Source: Chelonobacter sp050613185 (GTDB lineage Bacteria; Pseudomonadota; Gammaproteobacteria; Enterobacterales; Pasteurellaceae). Taken from it: a DNA stretch of 64,000 nucleotides. The DNA is taken from NCBI RefSeq assembly GCF_050613185.1, contig NZ_CP192511.1, positions 620,001 to 684,000 on the forward strand, written 5' to 3'. Shown one piece after another: positions 7,927-17,334 of the stretch; positions within the stretch are counted from its first letter, which is position 1; the number at the start of each line of letters is the position of its first letter. The position numbers were made by a program, and so were the translations under genes. A model generated the notes under the pieces. It ran no database searches. It saw only the letters and a program-made list of their open reading frames with translations, and was not told where the DNA came from.

Positions 7927-8367
7927 TTAGTGTTTAACTAACGGCAGATTTGCCGCACGCCAGCCGCCAATGCCTTCTTTCAGGCTGTAAGCTCGGCTGA
8001 AACCGTTTTTGTATAACTGGTTGGCAATCGCTTCGTTGCCCAAACCGCTGGTATCGACCACAATCACCGGCACGTTTTTATGTTTTTCCAAAATGCTTGC
8101 GGTGTTGTTTTTGATTTCGGTCGGCAAGGCTTGCACGCTGCCGATAATGTGTCCGCGTTGAAATTCATCGTTGCTGCGCACGTCAACCACAATCCCGTGT
8201 TCTTTGTTCAGCAGTTGCGTCAATTGCGCATTGTCGATGACTTTCACGCGCGATGCCGCTGATTTAATAAAGGTGACGATAACACCGATAAAAACGGCAA
8301 CCCACGCGACAATCATAATGGTGTGATTACCGGCAAATTCGATAGCTCTAGGGATAAAATCTTCCAT
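7927..8367 (-). CDS. yibN: Membrane-anchored rhodanese-like protein YibN, lacking cysteine
   Basis: This 146-residue protein has one N-terminal membrane segment (about residues 15-33, TIMIVAWVAVFIGVIVTFI), then a rhodanese fold with VVDVRSNDEFQRGHI and GIGGWRAANLP. The usual catalytic Cys loop is replaced by VVDTSGLGNE, and the protein contains no cysteine at all. Cysteine-based sulfur transfer is therefore excluded. It sits directly upstream of secB in the same direction, the conserved arrangement for this family. Its precise role is not known to me. Confidence 0.88.
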   Translation of the reverse strand: MEDFIPRAIEFAGNHTIMIVAWVAVFIGVIVTFIKSAASRVKVIDNAQLTQLLNKEHGIVVDVRSNDEFQRGHIIGSVQALPTEIKNNTASILEKHKNVPVIVVDTSGLGNEAIANQLYKNGFSRAYSLKEGIGGWRAANLPLVKH

Positions 8368-8503
8368 TTAAAATCTCGATCGGTAAAAAATAGTGTTAAA
8401 AAAGAGAGTCAAGTATAACCGCACTTCGGCGCTTAACCAAACAAAACTAAAGTGAGACTGTACAAATATTGTCAGATCGATGGCAAAGTGCGGTCAAAGA
8501 ATA

Positions 8504-8545
8504 CAAAAAAACCGCACTTTGACCGATCAGATCGGCAAGTGCGGT
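8504..8545 (-). terminator. Terminator after gpmA built from inverted uptake signals
   Basis: Read on the minus strand, ACCGCACTT and AAGTGCGGT form the outer stem, CCGAT/ATCGG the inner stem, and a run of seven T follows. The hairpin lies 23 bases after the gpmA stop. A third uptake signal is close by at about 8484. Confidence 0.88.
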
Positions 8546-8568
8546 TAGAAACGTGCTAGGCGGTTAAC

Positions 8569-9252
8569 TTATAGATAGTATTTTTTAACCACTTTTAAGT
8601 TATCGTCCAATTGATACACCAACGGCTGACCGGTCGGGATTTCCAAATCCATAATATCCGCGTCGGAAATGCCTTCGATGTGTTTTGCCAAGGCACGCAG
8701 CGAGTTACCGTGTGCAGTGACTAACACACGCTGACCGCTTAACAATGCCGGGGCGATTTGATCTTCCCAGAACGGCAGCACACGCTCCAAGGTCACTTTC
8801 AGGTTTTCACCGTCCGGCACCACGTCGCTCGGCAGGTGCGCATAACGGCGATCATTATGGGCGGAGTTCGGATCATCTTGTGCCAATAACGGTGGCAAGG
8901 TGTCGTAAGAGCGGCGCCAGATATGCACTTGCTCGTCGCCGTATTTTTCAGCGGTGGCTTTTTTGTCCAAGCCTTGCAGTTCACCGTAGTGACGCTCATT
9001 CAAACGCCAGTTTTTCACTTGCGGAATCCACAATTGGTTGGATTCTTCCAGCACGATATTACAGGTTTTAATCGCACGGGTTAATACGGAAGTGAAGGCG
9101 ATATCGAATTCGAAACCGGCTTCTTTCAATTTTTGACCGGCGGTTTTGGCTTCTTCGATACCGCGCTCGGTCAGGTTCACATCGCGCCAACCGGTGAATA
9201 AATTTTTGGCATTCCACTCACTGAAACCGTGACGAATAAAGACTAATTCCAT
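8569..9252 (-). CDS. gpmA: 2,3-bisphosphoglycerate-dependent phosphoglycerate mutase
   Basis: This 227-residue glycolytic enzyme interconverts 3- and 2-phosphoglycerate. The phosphohistidine motif FIRHGFSEWNAKNLFTGWRD lies at residues 6-25 with the catalytic His at 8. LNERHYGELQGLDK with the acid Glu and the second His in VTAHGNSLRAL near 180 are present. Shine-Dalgarno AGGAGAAC is well placed. It stands alone, divergent from envC-yibQ, the same neighbourhood as in H. influenzae. Confidence 0.97.
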   Translation of the reverse strand: MELVFIRHGFSEWNAKNLFTGWRDVNLTERGIEEAKTAGQKLKEAGFEFDIAFTSVLTRAIKTCNIVLEESNQLWIPQVKNWRLNERHYGELQGLDKKATAEKYGDEQVHIWRRSYDTLPPLLAQDDPNSAHNDRRYAHLPSDVVPDGENLKVTLERVLPFWEDQIAPALLSGQRVLVTAHGNSLRALAKHIEGISDADIMDLEIPTGQPLVYQLDDNLKVVKKYYL

Positions 9253-9499
9253 AAAAAAGTTCTCCTATGATTTAATTAAAAAGCGTGTGGCATTTATAGC
9301 AAATATTTCTATAAGTTGAAATAGTCGCGACGGATCTTTGCCGATATTCTGGCAAGAATTGCTGATCTTTTGCCAAGAAGCGATTAAAATGTGTTAATTT
9401 TGTTAGAGGCGTGTAGGTGTTTTGTCGAATGACGAAAAATAAAATCAGATGAAGCCGCTACCGATTCGAATTTGCCAGACTTAACAGGAGTGACCGTCG

Positions 9500-10735
9500 G
9501 TGTCAGTGCAGGGGATTCAAAAACATTTACTGTTTTTTTTATGTGCGATCGGATTTATCGCCGCAGGTATAAGTCCGGACAGTTATGCCAATCAACAAGA
9601 TTTATCCAAGGTTCAGCAGCAGATTAAGCGGCAGCAGCAACAGCTGTCGCAGCAGCGTCAGGAGCAGAACCGCCTGCAACAAGAGTTGAAAAAGCAGGAA
9701 AACAGCATTAACAACGTGTTGGGCGAGTTACGCAAAACCGAGCAGGAATTGGGGCAGTTGCAGCGTAGCATTCGCGAAACCGACAAGCAGATCGCACAGT
9801 TGGAAAAGCAGTTAGCGGCGCAAAAGCAGAAACTGGCGCAGCAGTTGGATTCCGCATACCGTGCCGGTCTGAATCCGTCGGTTATCGAGAAAATCCTGTC
9901 GGAAAAGGCGCAGGTCAGCGATCGGATGTTGGCGTATTACCAAGAGTTTAACCGCTCTCGCATAGCGTTGATCGATTCGATTAAACAAACCCAAGCGGAT
10001 TTGGAAGCGCAAAAAACCGATGCACAGCAACAGCAAAAACAGCAACAGGCGATTTTAACTAAGCAGAAACAATCACAGGCTTCGTTACAAAAAACGCAAA
10101 ACGAACGGAAATCGACCCTGACCAAATTGGATCGTTCGATTAAACAAGGCGAAAACCGCCTGGACGTGTTGAAAGAAAATGAAAACAGCCTGAAACGTTC
10201 GATTGCGCAAGCGCAACAACGCGCCAAAAAACGCGAACAGGAAGAACTTGCCGCCTACCAGCGTAAAAAAGCCGAGCAAGCGAAAAAAACCGATAAACCT
10301 TATCAACCGACCGAGAACGAAAGAAACCTGACGCGCAAAACCAGCGGTTTAGGCGCAGGCAAAAAACAATATGCTTTGCCGACCGGCGGCAGCATTGCCA
10401 ACCGTTTCGGCTCGGTGCAAATGGGGGAATTGCGCTGGAAAGGGATCGTCATCAACAGTAGTGCTGGCGCGGCAGTCAAAGCCATCGCCGACGGACGCGT
10501 CATTTTAGCCGATTGGCTGCAAGGCTACGGCTTGGTGGTGGTGGTCGATCACGGTGCCGGCGATATGAGTTTGTACGGCTACAACCAACGTTTAAGCGTG
10601 CAAAACGGACAATACGTCAAGAACGGTCAGAAAATCGCCGAAGTCGGCAGCAGCGGCGGACAAGGCAAGCCCTCGCTCTATTTCGAAATCCGGCGCAAAG
10701 GTAATCCGGTGAATCCGTTGAATTGGGTGAAGTGA
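9500..10735 (+). CDS. envC: Murein hydrolase activator EnvC
   Basis: This 411-residue periplasmic protein activates cell-wall amidases at the division septum. A signal peptide spans about residues 1-31 (cleavage likely after SYA). A long Gln-rich coiled coil runs to about 270. A LytM/M23 domain fills the C-terminal 120 residues. The LytM site is degenerate: the usual HxH is LYFEI here, as expected for an activator rather than an enzyme. The start is GTG at 9500, about 10 bases after AGGAG. The stop overlaps the start of yibQ by one base, so they form an operon. Confidence 0.9.
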   Translation: MSVQGIQKHLLFFLCAIGFIAAGISPDSYANQQDLSKVQQQIKRQQQQLSQQRQEQNRLQQELKKQENSINNVLGELRKTEQELGQLQRSIRETDKQIAQLEKQLAAQKQKLAQQLDSAYRAGLNPSVIEKILSEKAQVSDRMLAYYQEFNRSRIALIDSIKQTQADLEAQKTDAQQQQKQQQAILTKQKQSQASLQKTQNERKSTLTKLDRSIKQGENRLDVLKENENSLKRSIAQAQQRAKKREQEELAAYQRKKAEQAKKTDKPYQPTENERNLTRKTSGLGAGKKQYALPTGGSIANRFGSVQMGELRWKGIVINSSAGAAVKAIADGRVILADWLQGYGLVVVVDHGAGDMSLYGYNQRLSVQNGQYVKNGQKIAEVGSSGGQGKPSLYFEIRRKGNPVNPLNWVK

Positions 10736-11559
10736 TGGGGAGATTATCCAAAACCGCACTTTGCTTGTTGTTACTGCTGTCTGCCGACAGCGGCTTGGCG
10801 GCGCGTTTGGCGATTGTGATTGATGACATCGGCTATCGTGCCGACGATCAAAAAATTTATAACCTGCCGAAAGAGATTTCGGTGGCGATTATTCCGTCGG
10901 CGCCGAATGCCACCGCGCGTGCCGAGCAAGCAAAACGGCAGGGGCGGGATATTTTGATTCACCAGCCGATGCAGCCGAAAGCCAAGATGAAATTGGAAAA
11001 AGAGGGCTTGCGCTTGGGCATGTCGCAGGCAGAGGTGACGGAAAAACTGGATTACGCCCGTCAGCGCGTGCCCTATGCAATCGGCTTGAACAACCATATG
11101 GGCAGTGCCGCCACTGCCGACCGCACGTTGATGAGCCATTTAATGCAAAATCTGGTTAAGCATAGCCTGTTTTTCCTCGACAGCCGCACGATCGGCAGCA
11201 GCGTGGCGAGCAAAGTGGCGCGGGAAAACGGGGTGGTGGCGTTGGATCGGCATATTTTCTTGGACGACAGCGACGAATACGCGGATGTGCAGCGCCAGTT
11301 TAATTTATCCGTTCAATATGCACGCAAACACGGCATGGCGATTGTGATCGGACACCCGCGTAAAAATACGATTAACGTGTTGCGGCAAGGCATTGCCAAT
11401 TTGCCGAGTGATATTCAACTGGTCGGTATGGGCAGTTTGTGGCGCAACGAAAAAGTGATTCCGCCGAAACCGTTTATTCTGCTGTTTAACGATTTGCCGG
11501 CTTCGACTTCGGTTGCGCCTTTTGTGAAGTATCCGCTGTTGCGCGGTGTGCCGGAATAA
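10735..11559 (+). CDS. yibQ: Divergent polysaccharide deacetylase family protein YibQ
   Basis: This 274-residue secreted protein has a signal peptide (about residues 1-22, ending SADSGLAA) and a divergent carbohydrate-deacetylase domain starting ARLAIVIDDIGY. Other conserved stretches are GLNNHMGSAAT, FFLDSRTIGSSVA and IGHPRKNT. I use the ATG at 10735 (TGATG overlap with the envC stop), not the open TTG at 10723. The envC-yibQ pair is conserved in Gammaproteobacteria and suggests a role in cell-envelope processing, but the substrate is unknown. Confidence 0.85.
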   Translation: MGRLSKTALCLLLLLSADSGLAARLAIVIDDIGYRADDQKIYNLPKEISVAIIPSAPNATARAEQAKRQGRDILIHQPMQPKAKMKLEKEGLRLGMSQAEVTEKLDYARQRVPYAIGLNNHMGSAATADRTLMSHLMQNLVKHSLFFLDSRTIGSSVASKVARENGVVALDRHIFLDDSDEYADVQRQFNLSVQYARKHGMAIVIGHPRKNTINVLRQGIANLPSDIQLVGMGSLWRNEKVIPPKPFILLFNDLPASTSVAPFVKYPLLRGVPE

Positions 11560-11577
11560 GCGGCACGGGTTTGCGGC

Positions 11578-12624
11578 TTAAGGGCAAGGATTACTGATTT
11601 CTGCATGCACCGCATTGATTTGCGCCAGTGTTTCCTCGCTTAACCGCACGTCCACGCTGGCAATATTTTCCGCCAACTGCTCAAGGGTGGTCGCACCGAT
11701 AATATTACCGGCGACAAACGGCTGTTGATTGACAAACGCCAGTGAAAGTGCGGTCAGGCTGATGTTGGCTTGCTCGGCAATCGCGGCGTAACGCTCGATC
11801 GCTGCAAAGGCTTGCGGTTTTGTGTAACGTTGGAAACGTTCAAACAGGGTTAAACGTCCTTTTTCCGGCCAAGGCGAAGTGCGGTATTTGCCGCTGAGTA
11901 AGCCGAATGCCAACGGCGAATACGCCAATAAACCGACCTGCTCGCGCAACGAAATTTCGCTCAAACCCACTTCATAACTGCGATTGAGCAGGTTATACGG
12001 ATTTTGCACCGATAGCACGCGTGGCAGGCTTAATTCGCGATGTAGGCGCAAACACTCCATCACGCCCCACGGCGTTTCGTTGGATAAGCCGAAATGGCGG
12101 ATTTTTCCTTGTTGCTGCAAGGTTTGCAGCGCTTCCAGACTCTCTTGCAACGGCGTCACATCCGCTGGTTCATCAAGTGCGGTCAGCCCTAATTGCCCGA
12201 AATAGTTCACTTGCCGCTCCGGCCAATGCAGCTGATACAGATCCAAATAATCGGTTTGCAGCCGTTTTAAACTGGCGTCACAGGCGGCAAAAATCTGCTG
12301 TTGAGTAAAGCGCGAACCGCCGCGAATATAGTTTTGGTTATCGTTGGCGCGCGACGGACCGGCGATTTTACTGGCGACAATCACCTTATCGCGCTGCTGT
12401 TTCGCCAGCCAACTGCCGACATATTGCTCGGTACGCCCATAGGTTTCGCCGCTTGGCGGCACAGGATACATCTCGGCGGTATCAATAAAATTGACTCCGT
12501 GTGCCAGCGCGTAATCCAACTGTTGGTGTGCGTCCGCTTCGCTGTTTTGCTCGCCGAAGGTCATCGTGCCCAAACAGATTAAACTGACGTTCAGATCGCT
12601 GTTGCCGAGTTGCCGATATTGCAT
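11578..12624 (-). CDS. tas: NADP(H)-dependent aldo-keto reductase Tas
   Basis: This is a 348-residue (alpha/beta)8 oxidoreductase very similar to E. coli Tas along its length. It begins MQYRQLGNSDLNVSLICLGT with TMTFGEQNSEADAHQQLDYA next. The catalytic Asp and Tyr are in IDTAEMYPVP near 48-57, and SVQNPYNLLNR and GATTLEQLAENI mark the cofactor-binding C-terminal half. AGGAG lies 8 bases before the ATG. The physiological substrate is unknown. It follows srmB on the same strand after 12 bases, so the two may be cotranscribed. Confidence 0.9.
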   Translation of the reverse strand: MQYRQLGNSDLNVSLICLGTMTFGEQNSEADAHQQLDYALAHGVNFIDTAEMYPVPPSGETYGRTEQYVGSWLAKQQRDKVIVASKIAGPSRANDNQNYIRGGSRFTQQQIFAACDASLKRLQTDYLDLYQLHWPERQVNYFGQLGLTALDEPADVTPLQESLEALQTLQQQGKIRHFGLSNETPWGVMECLRLHRELSLPRVLSVQNPYNLLNRSYEVGLSEISLREQVGLLAYSPLAFGLLSGKYRTSPWPEKGRLTLFERFQRYTKPQAFAAIERYAAIAEQANISLTALSLAFVNQQPFVAGNIIGATTLEQLAENIASVDVRLSEETLAQINAVHAEISNPCP

Positions 12625-12636
12625 TGCGCTTTTCTC

Positions 12637-14019
12637 CTATTGGTCCGCTTGGGATTTGGTTTTGACCGCACTTTTCTCTCTTACTGCACTTTCAGTTGCC
12701 ACGGCACGTTGCGAATCACTTGGTTTACGCCGTTTGCCGATGTTTTTGCTGTCGCGATGGCGCAGTTTGACCTTTTTCTTCTCTTGTTGTTTCTCGGCTT
12801 TTTTCTCTTTTAAACGGGCTTTCTGTTTTTTGCTGACGCGCTTTTGATCGCCGTCTTTCGGCGGACTGGTGCGCGGTTCAAGCCCTTCGACAATCCGCGA
12901 TTTCAGGGCTTCGTCGGTATAACGGCGGATTTTACCCAACAATTTATAATCGTGTCCTTCCACCAAGGAAATCGCATTGCCTTTCTTGCCGGCGCGCGCG
13001 GTGCGCCCGATACGGTGCAGATAGGTGTCGGCACTGTACGGCAGATCGTAATTGAAAATATGGCTGATGTCGTCAATGTCAATCCCACGCGAGGCGACAT
13101 CGGTGGCAACCAGAATATTCACCACGCCGTTTTTCAGTTTATCAATCGCGTTGTTACGCTGGGTTTGCGCCATTTCGCCCTCTAAATAGGTGCTGCGAAT
13201 GCCGCGTTTACGCAGGTTCTCCGACAGCTCGCGCACCTCTTCGCGTTTGCGTACAAATACGATCCCGCGCTCGACATTTTCATTGTCGATTAAGCGTGCC
13301 AACAGCTTGAATTTATGTTCTTTACTGTCGGCATGATAGATCCATTGTTGGATTTTTTTGCGTTCGCGCCGGCTTGGGTCGGCGTCGATTTGCACCGGCT
13401 CATTTAAAATCCGCTCGGCAAAATCCGCCAGCAGTTCGCCTTCCAACGTGGCGGAAAACAGCAGGGTTTGTTTGCGCCAGCGGGTTTCGGCGGAAATGGT
13501 TTCCGCATCTTGCCCGAAGCCCATTTGCAGCATTCTGTCCGCTTCGTCGAAAATCAGGATTTCCACCGCGCGGCAATCAAAGTTTTCTTCTTTGATGTAT
13601 TGCAGCAAACGCCCCGGAGTGGCGACCACAATATCTTGATTTTTATTGAAAATCTCACCGTGATTTTGGTAGGCGACACCGCCGGTGATGGTGGCGATAC
13701 TCAGGTTGGTGTATTTCGCCAGTTCTTTGGCTTGATCCGCCACTTGCATTGCCAATTCACGGGTCGGGGTCAGCACTAACACGCGCGGCGCACCCGGTTT
13801 GCGGCGTGGGAAATCCAATAAATGCTGAATTGCCGGCAATAAAAATGCGGCGGTTTTGCCGGTGCCGGTCGGCGCAGAGCCGAGAATATCGCGCGCTTCC
13901 AAGGCGTGCGGAATCACCTCCGCCTGAATCAACATCGGACGTTGATAGTTTTTATCGCGCAGGGCTTTCAGCAGTTCGGGCGCTAAGTCAAATTGTTCAA
14001 AGTGTTGTGCTGTTGTCAT
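12637..14019 (-). CDS. srmB: ATP-dependent RNA helicase SrmB (DEAD-box)
   Basis: This 460-residue DEAD-box helicase assists large ribosomal subunit assembly. Motifs in order are the Q motif region near 24-32, APTGTGKT near 49, PTRELA near 85, DEAD in IFDEADRM near 157, SAT near 189, and HRIGRTARAGKKG in helicase domain 2. The tail after about residue 385 is very basic and Lys-rich, as expected for RNA binding. Its last residues (ESAVREKSAVKT) are encoded by uptake signals or near-copies, an example of these sequences shaping a protein end. GAGG precedes the ATG. Confidence 0.93.
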   Translation of the reverse strand: MTTAQHFEQFDLAPELLKALRDKNYQRPMLIQAEVIPHALEARDILGSAPTGTGKTAAFLLPAIQHLLDFPRRKPGAPRVLVLTPTRELAMQVADQAKELAKYTNLSIATITGGVAYQNHGEIFNKNQDIVVATPGRLLQYIKEENFDCRAVEILIFDEADRMLQMGFGQDAETISAETRWRKQTLLFSATLEGELLADFAERILNEPVQIDADPSRRERKKIQQWIYHADSKEHKFKLLARLIDNENVERGIVFVRKREEVRELSENLRKRGIRSTYLEGEMAQTQRNNAIDKLKNGVVNILVATDVASRGIDIDDISHIFNYDLPYSADTYLHRIGRTARAGKKGNAISLVEGHDYKLLGKIRRYTDEALKSRIVEGLEPRTSPPKDGDQKRVSKKQKARLKEKKAEKQQEKKKVKLRHRDSKNIGKRRKPSDSQRAVATESAVREKSAVKTKSQADQ

Positions 14020-14151
14020 AAATTACCTCAATCTTGGTGTGCACTGATTATAGCCTTCCGGCGCTGATACCGCACTTGTTTTATGTGATTTAGATTTTGA
14101 TCTTCTTAGGAAGTGCGCAGTCGCAGGGCAGTAAAGCGAAATTACGGCAAC

Positions 14152-14182
14152 AAAAAACCGCCAACGGCAACCCCGCTGGCGG
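14152..14182 (-). terminator. Terminator after prlC
   Basis: On the minus strand CCGCCAGCGG and CCGTTGGCGG form a 10-bp stem with one G-T pair, followed by TTTTTT. It lies about 20 bases after the prlC stop. Confidence 0.9.
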
Positions 14183-14203
14183 CTTACCAAGCAAAAGTGC
14201 GGT

Positions 14204-16243
14204 CTAGCCCGCAATGCCTTTATGTCTTAACAGCGCGTCCAGTTGCGGTTCGCGGCCGCGGAAGCGTTTGAACAGTTCCATCGGTTCTTCCGAGCCGCCG
14301 CGGGTGAGAATGTGATCCAAAAAGGCTTGTCCGGTTTGCGGATTGAAAATGCCTTGTTCTTCAAACAGCGAAAATGCGTCGGCGGAGAGCACCTCTGCCC
14401 ATAAATAGCTGTAGTAACCGGCGGAGTAGCCGCCGGCGAAGATGTGGCTGAACGAATGCGGGGTGCGCACCCAATCGATCGCTTTGAATAGCGAAACTTG
14501 ATCTTTCACCGTTTTCAGGGTTTGCAACACTTGCGCTCCGCACTTCGGGTCATATTGATAATGCAGGCGGAAATCGAAAATCCCGAATTCCAACTGGCGC
14601 AACACGAACATCGCCGCTTGGTAGTTTTTCGCCGCCAGTAGTTGGGTCAGTTTTTCCGCCGGCAACGGTTCGTTGCTTTGGTAATGACCGGAGATAAAAT
14701 CCAACGCCTCTTTTTCCCAACACCAGTTTTCCATAAACTGGCTCGGCAATTCGACCGCGTCCCACGGCACGCCGTTAATACCGGATACGCCGCCGACATC
14801 AATCAGAGTCAGCATATGGTGGATACCGTGTCCGAACTCGTGGAACAGGGTGGTGACTTCGTCGTGGGTGAATAACGCCGGTTTGTCGCCAATCGGGCGG
14901 TTAAAGTTGCACACCAAATACGCCACCGGCTTTTGAATCTCGCCGTTGGCTAGGCGTTTGCGCCCGATACAGTCGTCCATCCATGCGCCGCCGCGTTTGT
15001 GCGGACGGGCGTATAAATCCAGATAGAAGCTGCCGCGCAGTTCGTTGCTGCGGTCATACAGCTCGAAAAACCGCACTTCGTCGTGCCAGGTATCAATATC
15101 AAACCGCTCTTTTGCGGTGATCCCAAAAATACGGTTTACCACCTCAAACAAGCCGCTTAATACCCGATTTTCAGGGAAATACGGGCGCAGTTCCTCATCG
15201 TTGATCGCAAACAGGTGTTGTTTCTGTTTCTCGCTGTAAAAGGCAATATCCCACGGCTCCAGCTCGCTGATCCCAAAGGTTTCGGCAGTGTACGCCGTCA
15301 GTTCCGCCAGCTCTTTTTCCCCTTGCGGTTTGGCACGGACCGCCAAATTTTCTAAGAAATCCAATACTTGCTGCGGGCTTTGCGCCATTTTGGTGGCGAG
15401 GGAGTAATCGGCGTAAGTGGCGAAACCGAGCAGTTGCGCCAGTTCAAAGCGCAGTTGCATAATCTCTTCGATTAACGGGCTGTTGTCCCACGTGCCGGCG
15501 TTCGGGCCTTGATCGGAAGCGCGGGTGTTGAAGGCGCGGTACATCTCTTCGCGCAAAGTGCGGTTTTCGCAATAGGTCATCACCGGCAGATAGCTTGGAA
15601 ATTCCAAGGTGAAACGGTAACCGTCCAGCTCTTTGCTTTGCGCCGCCGCTTTCGCCGCCTGCAATGCCGATTCCGGCAAGCCTTGCAGCTCACTTTCGTC
15701 GCTAATCACTTTGTCCCAGCCCATGGTGGCGTCGAGCACATTGTTGCTGAATTGCGAACTGAGTTCGGACAAGCGCGCCACGATTTCGCCGTAGCGTTGT
15801 TGTTTTTCCGGCGGCAAAGCAATGCCCGACAGTTCAAAATCACGCAAGGTGTCGTTAATCGATTTTTGCTGTGACAGCGACAGCTCGGCGAACTCGGCGC
15901 TGTTTTTCAGCTGCGAATACGCTGCGAACAGCCCTTGATGTTGCCCGATCCAGGTGCTGTATTCGGATAATAACGGCAGGCAGGCTTGATAGGCTTCGCG
16001 CAGTTCGGGGCTGTTTTTCACCGCATTTAAATGGCTGACCGGCGACCAAGCGCGCCCTAAACGGTCGCCGGCTTCGCTTAACGGCTGCACGAAATTGTCC
16101 CAGCTAAAGTGCGGTTGTTGCAGCACCTGTTCCACGGTTTGGCGAGCTTCGGCGATCAGTTGTTCAATCGCCGGCACGATGTGTTGCGGTTCAATTTGCG
16201 AAAAGTGCGGTAAACCGCATTGATTTAATAATGGATTGTTCAT
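14204..16243 (-). CDS. prlC: Oligopeptidase A
   Basis: This 679-residue cytosolic zinc peptidase of family M3 degrades short peptides, including cleaved signal peptides. The zinc motif TLFHEFGHGIHHML (HExxH) lies near residue 460, and the third ligand Glu in the following helix (VELPSQFMENW). The N-terminal half is helical, as in thimet-type peptidases. A terminator follows directly. rlmJ is divergent upstream, and prlC-rlmJ-gor clustering is also found in E. coli. Confidence 0.96.
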   Translation of the reverse strand: MNNPLLNQCGLPHFSQIEPQHIVPAIEQLIAEARQTVEQVLQQPHFSWDNFVQPLSEAGDRLGRAWSPVSHLNAVKNSPELREAYQACLPLLSEYSTWIGQHQGLFAAYSQLKNSAEFAELSLSQQKSINDTLRDFELSGIALPPEKQQRYGEIVARLSELSSQFSNNVLDATMGWDKVISDESELQGLPESALQAAKAAAQSKELDGYRFTLEFPSYLPVMTYCENRTLREEMYRAFNTRASDQGPNAGTWDNSPLIEEIMQLRFELAQLLGFATYADYSLATKMAQSPQQVLDFLENLAVRAKPQGEKELAELTAYTAETFGISELEPWDIAFYSEKQKQHLFAINDEELRPYFPENRVLSGLFEVVNRIFGITAKERFDIDTWHDEVRFFELYDRSNELRGSFYLDLYARPHKRGGAWMDDCIGRKRLANGEIQKPVAYLVCNFNRPIGDKPALFTHDEVTTLFHEFGHGIHHMLTLIDVGGVSGINGVPWDAVELPSQFMENWCWEKEALDFISGHYQSNEPLPAEKLTQLLAAKNYQAAMFVLRQLEFGIFDFRLHYQYDPKCGAQVLQTLKTVKDQVSLFKAIDWVRTPHSFSHIFAGGYSAGYYSYLWAEVLSADAFSLFEEQGIFNPQTGQAFLDHILTRGGSEEPMELFKRFRGREPQLDALLRHKGIAG

Positions 16244-16374
16244 AATTTCTCTTATTTGCGATTGTTTTTAAATAAAGTGCGGTATGTTTTACCTGAATTC
16301 AAGCGAAGAATAAAGAAAAAGCACGCAAAGTGCGGTAAACTGTCGCCAATTTTAAAAATAGGAAAGGACTAACT

Positions 16375-17214
16375 ATGCTGAGCTATCGCCACAGCTTTCA
16401 TGCCGGGAATCACGCCGATGTGCTGAAACACCTGGTGCTGGTGCGGATGATTCGTGCGCTGCAACAAAAAGAGAAAGGCTTTTTTTACCTCGATACCCAT
16501 GCCGGGGTCGGGCGTTATAATCTGACCGGCTATGAGGCGGAAAAAACGGCGGAATATTTGGACGGCATTGCCCGTTTGTGGCACCGGGACGATCTGCCGC
16601 CGGAAGTGGCGGATTATGTGGCGCAAATTAAAAAACTCAATCACGGTGCGCAATTGCGCCATTATGCCGGTTCGCCGCTGATTGTCGCCAATTTATTGCG
16701 CCCGCAAGATCGCGCCTTGCTGACCGAGCTGCACCCGGGCGATTTTCCGTTATTGCGCAATAATTTTAAACAATATGAAAATGTTACCACCAAGCGCGAC
16801 AACGGTTATCAGCAGCTGAAAGCCGCCCTGCCGCCGAAAGAGCGGCGCGGGTTGGTGCTGATCGATCCGCCGTATGAATTGAAAGAGGATTACGAATTGG
16901 TGGTGCAGGCGATTGTAGAGGGTTACAAACGCTTTGCCACCGGCACTTATGCGATTTGGTATCCGGTGGTGCTGCGTCAACACGTTAAGCGTATTGTGCG
17001 CGGCTTGGAACAGAGCGGCATTCGCAAAATTTTGCAGATCGAACTGGCGGTGCGCCCCGATTCCGATCAGCGCGGAATGACGGCAAGCGGCATGATTGTG
17101 ATTAATCCGCCGTGGACATTGGAAGCGGAAATGAAAGCGACCTTGCCGTATTTAGCCAACACCCTTGCGCCGGAAACCGGCGCGTGGAAACTGGACTGGA
17201 TCACGCCGGAATAA
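16375..17214 (+). CDS. rlmJ: 23S rRNA (adenine(2030)-N6)-methyltransferase RlmJ
   Basis: This 279-residue SAM-dependent enzyme methylates A2030 of 23S rRNA. MLSYRHSFHAGNHADVLKHL at the N-terminus is the family signature. The catalytic motif LIDPPYE lies near 160-167, and the nearby FFYLDTHAGVGRY forms the SAM pocket. Shine-Dalgarno AGGAAAGGA precedes the ATG. gor follows on the same strand. Older literature linked Haemophilus and E. coli relatives to use of DNA as a nutrient; the rRNA role is the better established one. Confidence 0.94.
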   Translation: MLSYRHSFHAGNHADVLKHLVLVRMIRALQQKEKGFFYLDTHAGVGRYNLTGYEAEKTAEYLDGIARLWHRDDLPPEVADYVAQIKKLNHGAQLRHYAGSPLIVANLLRPQDRALLTELHPGDFPLLRNNFKQYENVTTKRDNGYQQLKAALPPKERRGLVLIDPPYELKEDYELVVQAIVEGYKRFATGTYAIWYPVVLRQHVKRIVRGLEQSGIRKILQIELAVRPDSDQRGMTASGMIVINPPWTLEAEMKATLPYLANTLAPETGAWKLDWITPE

Positions 17215-17334
17215 GCGGAAAAGAGCAGATTGTTACCGACAATCAAAATAATTAGTTTTATTGAATGGTTTTTCGTGCGCGTATTCGGCAGAATGGGCGC
17301 AATTTATTATCAGTTTTTGACAAGGACAAGGATT

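Noticed and set aside
10723..10735. TTG start for yibQ
   Set aside because: The ATG at 10735 gives the usual TGATG coupling and a proper signal peptide.
14023..14214. 63-codon frame between srmB and prlC
   Set aside because: It covers the prlC terminator and the srmB promoter area, has no RBS and no recognisable sequence.
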